A stretch of 64,000 nt of DNA from JAZGGS01 sp963714405 (GTDB taxonomy: Bacteria; Bacteroidota; Ignavibacteria; Ignavibacteriales; Ignavibacteriaceae): contig CAVQOH010000001.1 of NCBI GenBank assembly GCA_963714405.1, positions 372,001-436,000 of the forward strand. The letters run 5' to 3'. The position numbers were made by a program, and so were the translations under genes. Numbering within the stretch: position 1 is the first letter of the stretch; each line of letters begins with the position of its first letter. Below, one piece after another: positions 61,194 to 64,000 of this stretch. The notes beneath the pieces are model-generated. The model was not told where the DNA came from. It saw only the letters and a program-made list of their open reading frames with translations, and ran no database searches.

Positions 61194-64000
61194 TTAAAAC
61201 CTAGAATACTTCCGGTTATTAACAATATCAAACCCAAAAAGAAGACCGCCGTAGAATCTCCACTCTTTTCCGTACTTAATAACTTCTCTGTTAAAAGTTC
61301 TTTCAAAATTATCAAAGCCATAGGAAGCATTAAAAAACAGCGCTGTTGGGAAGAGGTAGTACGAATTCATATAGACTCTTATTTCAGCTCCTGCTCCTTT
61401 TTTAAAGGTATCAAATTCCGGTATTTCACCAGTCCATGCATTTCCAATATCACCATGAAATGATAAAAATATTTTATCAAAATAGATGAACCCAAATTTT
61501 GTATCTATGTTTCGCCATAGAGGAAATCTGTAAGTTAAATTAAGCCATGCAACTTCATTTCCGCTGATTGCATAAAACGGGTAGGCTTTAAAACCAATTA
61601 AACCGCCTAAATAAAAATCAAAGAAATCTGCAACTTCAGGCCCTAAAATAGACCCTAATCGTATTCTTGTTGATAATGTATGATCATTCCATAACGGAAA
61701 ATAAACACCTGCGTTCAATTCCAGTTTATGAAAATTAAAATTTTTATAAGCAGGTTTCAGCAAACCGTCTTCAATAGTGTACTCACCTTCTTCGTTAAAC
61801 TTATTCCATTCGTAGTCGTAAGTTAAATCTACTTCCAAACCGATGGGATTGATATCCATGTCCTTTGTTCTTGCAATTGCATTATAGGTGTATTTTGCTC
61901 TAAAGTTTCTCCCAACAAAGTAAGTATCATCACTGGTAGGATATAAAATCGGATCTCCATCCGTTTGAATAATAAAACTTCCCAGTGTAGCAGTATAACT
62001 GCTGTAGATAAATCTTAGCTCCAGATTTTGATATCTATCAAACAACCTGTGGCGTGCTGCCAAATCAAATTCAAATAAGTTATAAGTAACTTCAGTTGGA
62101 ATAACCTGGTCATAAGTAACCTGTCCGCCTGATGAATCCACTCCAAAAAATATATCAACATCCGCTTCCCTGCTTATGCTGTAAAGTTCAACAGAAAGTT
62201 CCGGTTTTAAACCAATTGAACTGAGTAAGGGTAGTTTATTCCGGTAATCAAATATGAAGAATAAATCTCTTTCCAACCTTGAGTTTATTGAACCGCCTGC
62301 AAAAAAAGCATAACGGTTTAGCATATCGCTGGAAGATACATATAACCCGGGTTTTATTTTTTGAAGGAAAGTATTTCCTGTATTGTAATTATCAATTCTT
62401 ATAAACGGGAAAAAAGTTAAGCGAGAAAAAGCACCGCGGTAGTTATCCTTTTGATAATCAGGGGTGTTAAAATCATTAAAATTTTTGAGTGAAATTATAT
62501 CAAAACTATTTATATCTCCGGCAGGATTATCTTTATCAAGAGGCGGATTGTTTATTAAAACGTAATGATTATCATCAACTTTCTTTTGTTCATCATTTTT
62601 TAAATGGAAAATTTTATAGCCGCCCGAAGTATATCCTGCATAAGTTATATCACCCTCACCGTTCACAGCTGGCATAAAAGCTCCGCCAATAACATTGGTA
62701 AGCTGCTTTCTTTCTTCAGATTCAGGATTGTATGAATAAATATTAAAAATACCTGTTTCATCAGATGAATAAATTATATTTCCATTTTTATTAAAAGTAG
62801 GATTTCGCTCATCCTTGTCAGTGGCAATGATAAATTCATGTTTACCGCCTTCAACACTTACTTTTGCAATATCTCTCGTGTGATGATATGAGTAATCAAA
62901 AATTATGTATGAATCATCATTTGAAAATTTAGGATTATAAACCTGCTCACCATTTTCAAAAAAAGTAAGACGCTTAAAGTTTGTCCCATCTATATTAACA
63001 GTGCCAAGATTAGTTGTTCCATCTTTCTGAAAAAGAAAAACAATTTTGCTTCCATCATTTGAAACGGATGGCTGGTTAGCCCGAAGATTAAAAGTTAACC
63101 TTGTTTCTTCTTCATTTTCAAAATCATACATGAATAGATCATGTACATTGTAACTGTGAGGATTATCTTCACTAATTTTTGAATAGATAATTTGCTGTTT
63201 ACCCGGAATCCAGCTATAAGTTGATCGAACACCACTAACTAGCAGTTTATCATTACCAGTTTCTAAGTTGTATTCATAAAGTGAGGAGGGAGAGAAATAA
63301 TCTGATGATTTATTTGAAACGAAACAAATTGATGATGAATCACTTCTAAATGTTGGATAGAAATTTCCAAATCCTGTTTCAGCAACTATTTCACCTTCAA
63401 CAAGATTTTCTAAAACATCTTTGCTCCGTTTTTTATAATCATCAACTAAATAATCTTTCCATTCGTTATAAATTTCTATTCCATCAATACCAAGTACATC
63501 ATTAAAAGCGGCATCAATTGAAAAGTTTCCTAAACTTGATAATGCATTACTAATTTTACCAAGTTTATCTTCACCATATTTTTGTGCAATGTACCCTGTT
63601 AATGCAAAACCCGAATTATAAACAGATTCGTTACCTAAACTGGTTTTACCAAAAACTCCCATTTGTTCCCACGTCAGCATGTTTCCATCGAGTGCATAGC
63701 TTCTCAGAATCATATCACGATGTGAGTCCCAGTTATCGTAATCAAATTCCTTGCGCATATACTGTGCTGTTCCCTCAGCAAACCATGCAGGTACGTTAAT
63801 TGTTGCAAGCGGATATGATACTACATAGTTTGGATAGCCGTAAAGAATATCTGGGCGTCGTTCATCTTCATAGCTAAGCACCTGCAAAAAAACAGCTGGT
63901 ACGCTCCGGGATGCTTTCATTGATGCCTGCAATTGTACAAGATGAGTAAACTCGTGAGAGATAACATTACGCAGCCAGTTATGTGCTCCCCTTAAATCAA
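61194..64000 (-). CDS. Peptidase MA-like, TolB-type propeller and outer-membrane beta-barrel protein (5' end outside the window)
   Basis: The frame is open to the window end, so the true start lies beyond 64000. Bases past 63932 still encode VISHEFTHLVQLQAS, where HEFTH is a zinc-protease motif, followed by VPAWFAEGTAQYMRKEFD with a likely third ligand Glu. A PD40/TolB-like propeller follows (FRSDSSSICFVSNKSSDYF, NDGSKIVFLFQKDGTTN, FSNDDSYIIFDYS, FNKNGNIIYSSDETGIFNIY). The C-terminal 400 residues are beta-strand rich and end in KYSRF, fitting a D15/Omp85-like barrel with a terminal Phe. It may bind or process peptidoglycan or surface proteins; unproven. Confidence 0.82.
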   Translation of the reverse strand, partial: DLRGAHNWLRNVISHEFTHLVQLQASMKASRSVPAVFLQVLSYEDERRPDILYGYPNYVVSYPLATINVPAWFAEGTAQYMRKEFDYDNWDSHRDMILRSYALDGNMLTWEQMGVFGKTSLGNESVYNSGFALTGYIAQKYGEDKLGKISNALSSLGNFSIDAAFNDVLGIDGIEIYNEWKDYLVDDYKKRSKDVLENLVEGEIVAETGFGNFYPTFRSDSSSICFVSNKSSDYFSPSSLYEYNLETGNDKLLVSGVRSTYSWIPGKQQIIYSKISEDNPHSYNVHDLFMYDFENEEETRLTFNLRANQPSVSNDGSKIVFLFQKDGTTNLGTVNIDGTNFKRLTFFENGEQVYNPKFSNDDSYIIFDYSYHHTRDIAKVSVEGGKHEFIIATDKDERNPTFNKNGNIIYSSDETGIFNIYSYNPESEERKQLTNVIGGAFMPAVNGEGDITYAGYTSGGYKIFHLKNDEQKKVDDNHYVLINNPPLDKDNPAGDINSFDIISLKNFNDFNTPDYQKDNYRGAFSRLTFFPFIRIDNYNTGNTFLQKIKPGLYVSSSDMLNRYAFFAGGSINSRLERDLFFIFDYRNKLPLLSSIGLKPELSVELYSISREADVDIFFGVDSSGGQVTYDQVIPTEVTYNLFEFDLAARHRLFDRYQNLELRFIYSSYTATLGSFIIQTDGDPILYPTSDDTYFVGRNFRAKYTYNAIARTKDMDINPIGLEVDLTYDYEWNKFNEEGEYTIEDGLLKPAYKNFNFHKLELNAGVYFPLWNDHTLSTRIRLGSILGPEVADFFDFYLGGLIGFKAYPFYAISGNEVAWLNLTYRFPLWRNIDTKFGFIYFDKIFLSFHGDIGNAWTGEIPEFDTFKKGAGAEIRVYMNSYYLFPTALFFNASYGFDNFERTFNREVIKYGKEWRFYGGLLFGFDIVNNRKYSRF

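Noticed and set aside
1..64000. CRISPR arrays, insertion sequences, phage genes or toxin-antitoxin pairs
   Set aside because: No regularly spaced direct repeats, transposase, integrase or terminal inverted repeats were seen on reading the window.

Overview
The window looks like chromosome from an Ignavibacteria-type member of the Bacteroidota/Chlorobiota group. This is inferred from AT-rich DNA, seven secreted proteins ending in the type IX secretion (T9SS) sorting domain with the signature NYPNPFNP, an alternative complex III (ACIII) joined to an aa3-type oxidase operon, and bacterial microcompartment (BMC) shell genes. No rRNA, transposase, phage gene or CRISPR array was seen. One tRNA gene is present.

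Layout. 1-10.8 kb: the start of a TolC-type efflux channel, a small membrane protein, a CCA-adding-type enzyme, a membrane metallopeptidase with TPR-like repeats, MurA, a PP2C phosphatase, tRNA-Leu(UAG), trigger factor with ClpP, and a glycosyltransferase. 10.8-21.3 kb: a lipoprotein and three large T9SS cargo proteins, two of them paralogues flanking a BNR-type protein, each cargo gene followed by a hairpin terminator. 21.4-34.8 kb: one tight minus-strand respiratory operon, read ActA (pentaheme), a 60-residue Tat-like protein, ActB, ActC, an ActD-ActE fusion, ActF, a monoheme cytochrome c, SCO, oxidase subunits I, III, IV and II, and heme O synthase. It should carry electrons from quinol to O2, with no cytochrome bc1 complex in the window.

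35.1-47.6 kb: a zinc-ribbon membrane protein next to a decayed TauE/SafE gene, then an S41 protease, thymidylate kinase, a YbbR protein, two BMC shell proteins (one with a long charged tail), RuvX, Rel, a TPR protein, Upp, an FAD oxidoreductase and Der. 47.7-64 kb: accessory secreted proteins (beta-helix, BNR, fibronectin and M28 peptidase proteins with T9SS tails), small lipoproteins and membrane proteins, and an outer-membrane beta-barrel gene running off the window end.

Most worth following up: (1) two sequence-related, apparently covarying RNA-like leaders at about 50.43-50.50 and 54.17-54.24 kb, each upstream of a minus-strand gene; (2) the orphan BMC shell pair inside a housekeeping cluster, one shell protein carrying a possible nucleic-acid-binding tail; (3) the ActD-ActE fusion and the 60-residue protein in the ACIII operon; (4) a TauE/SafE pseudogene with two in-frame TGA codons at places where Trp fits; (5) a 182-bp identical repeat encoding the T9SS sorting domain in two otherwise different neighbouring genes.
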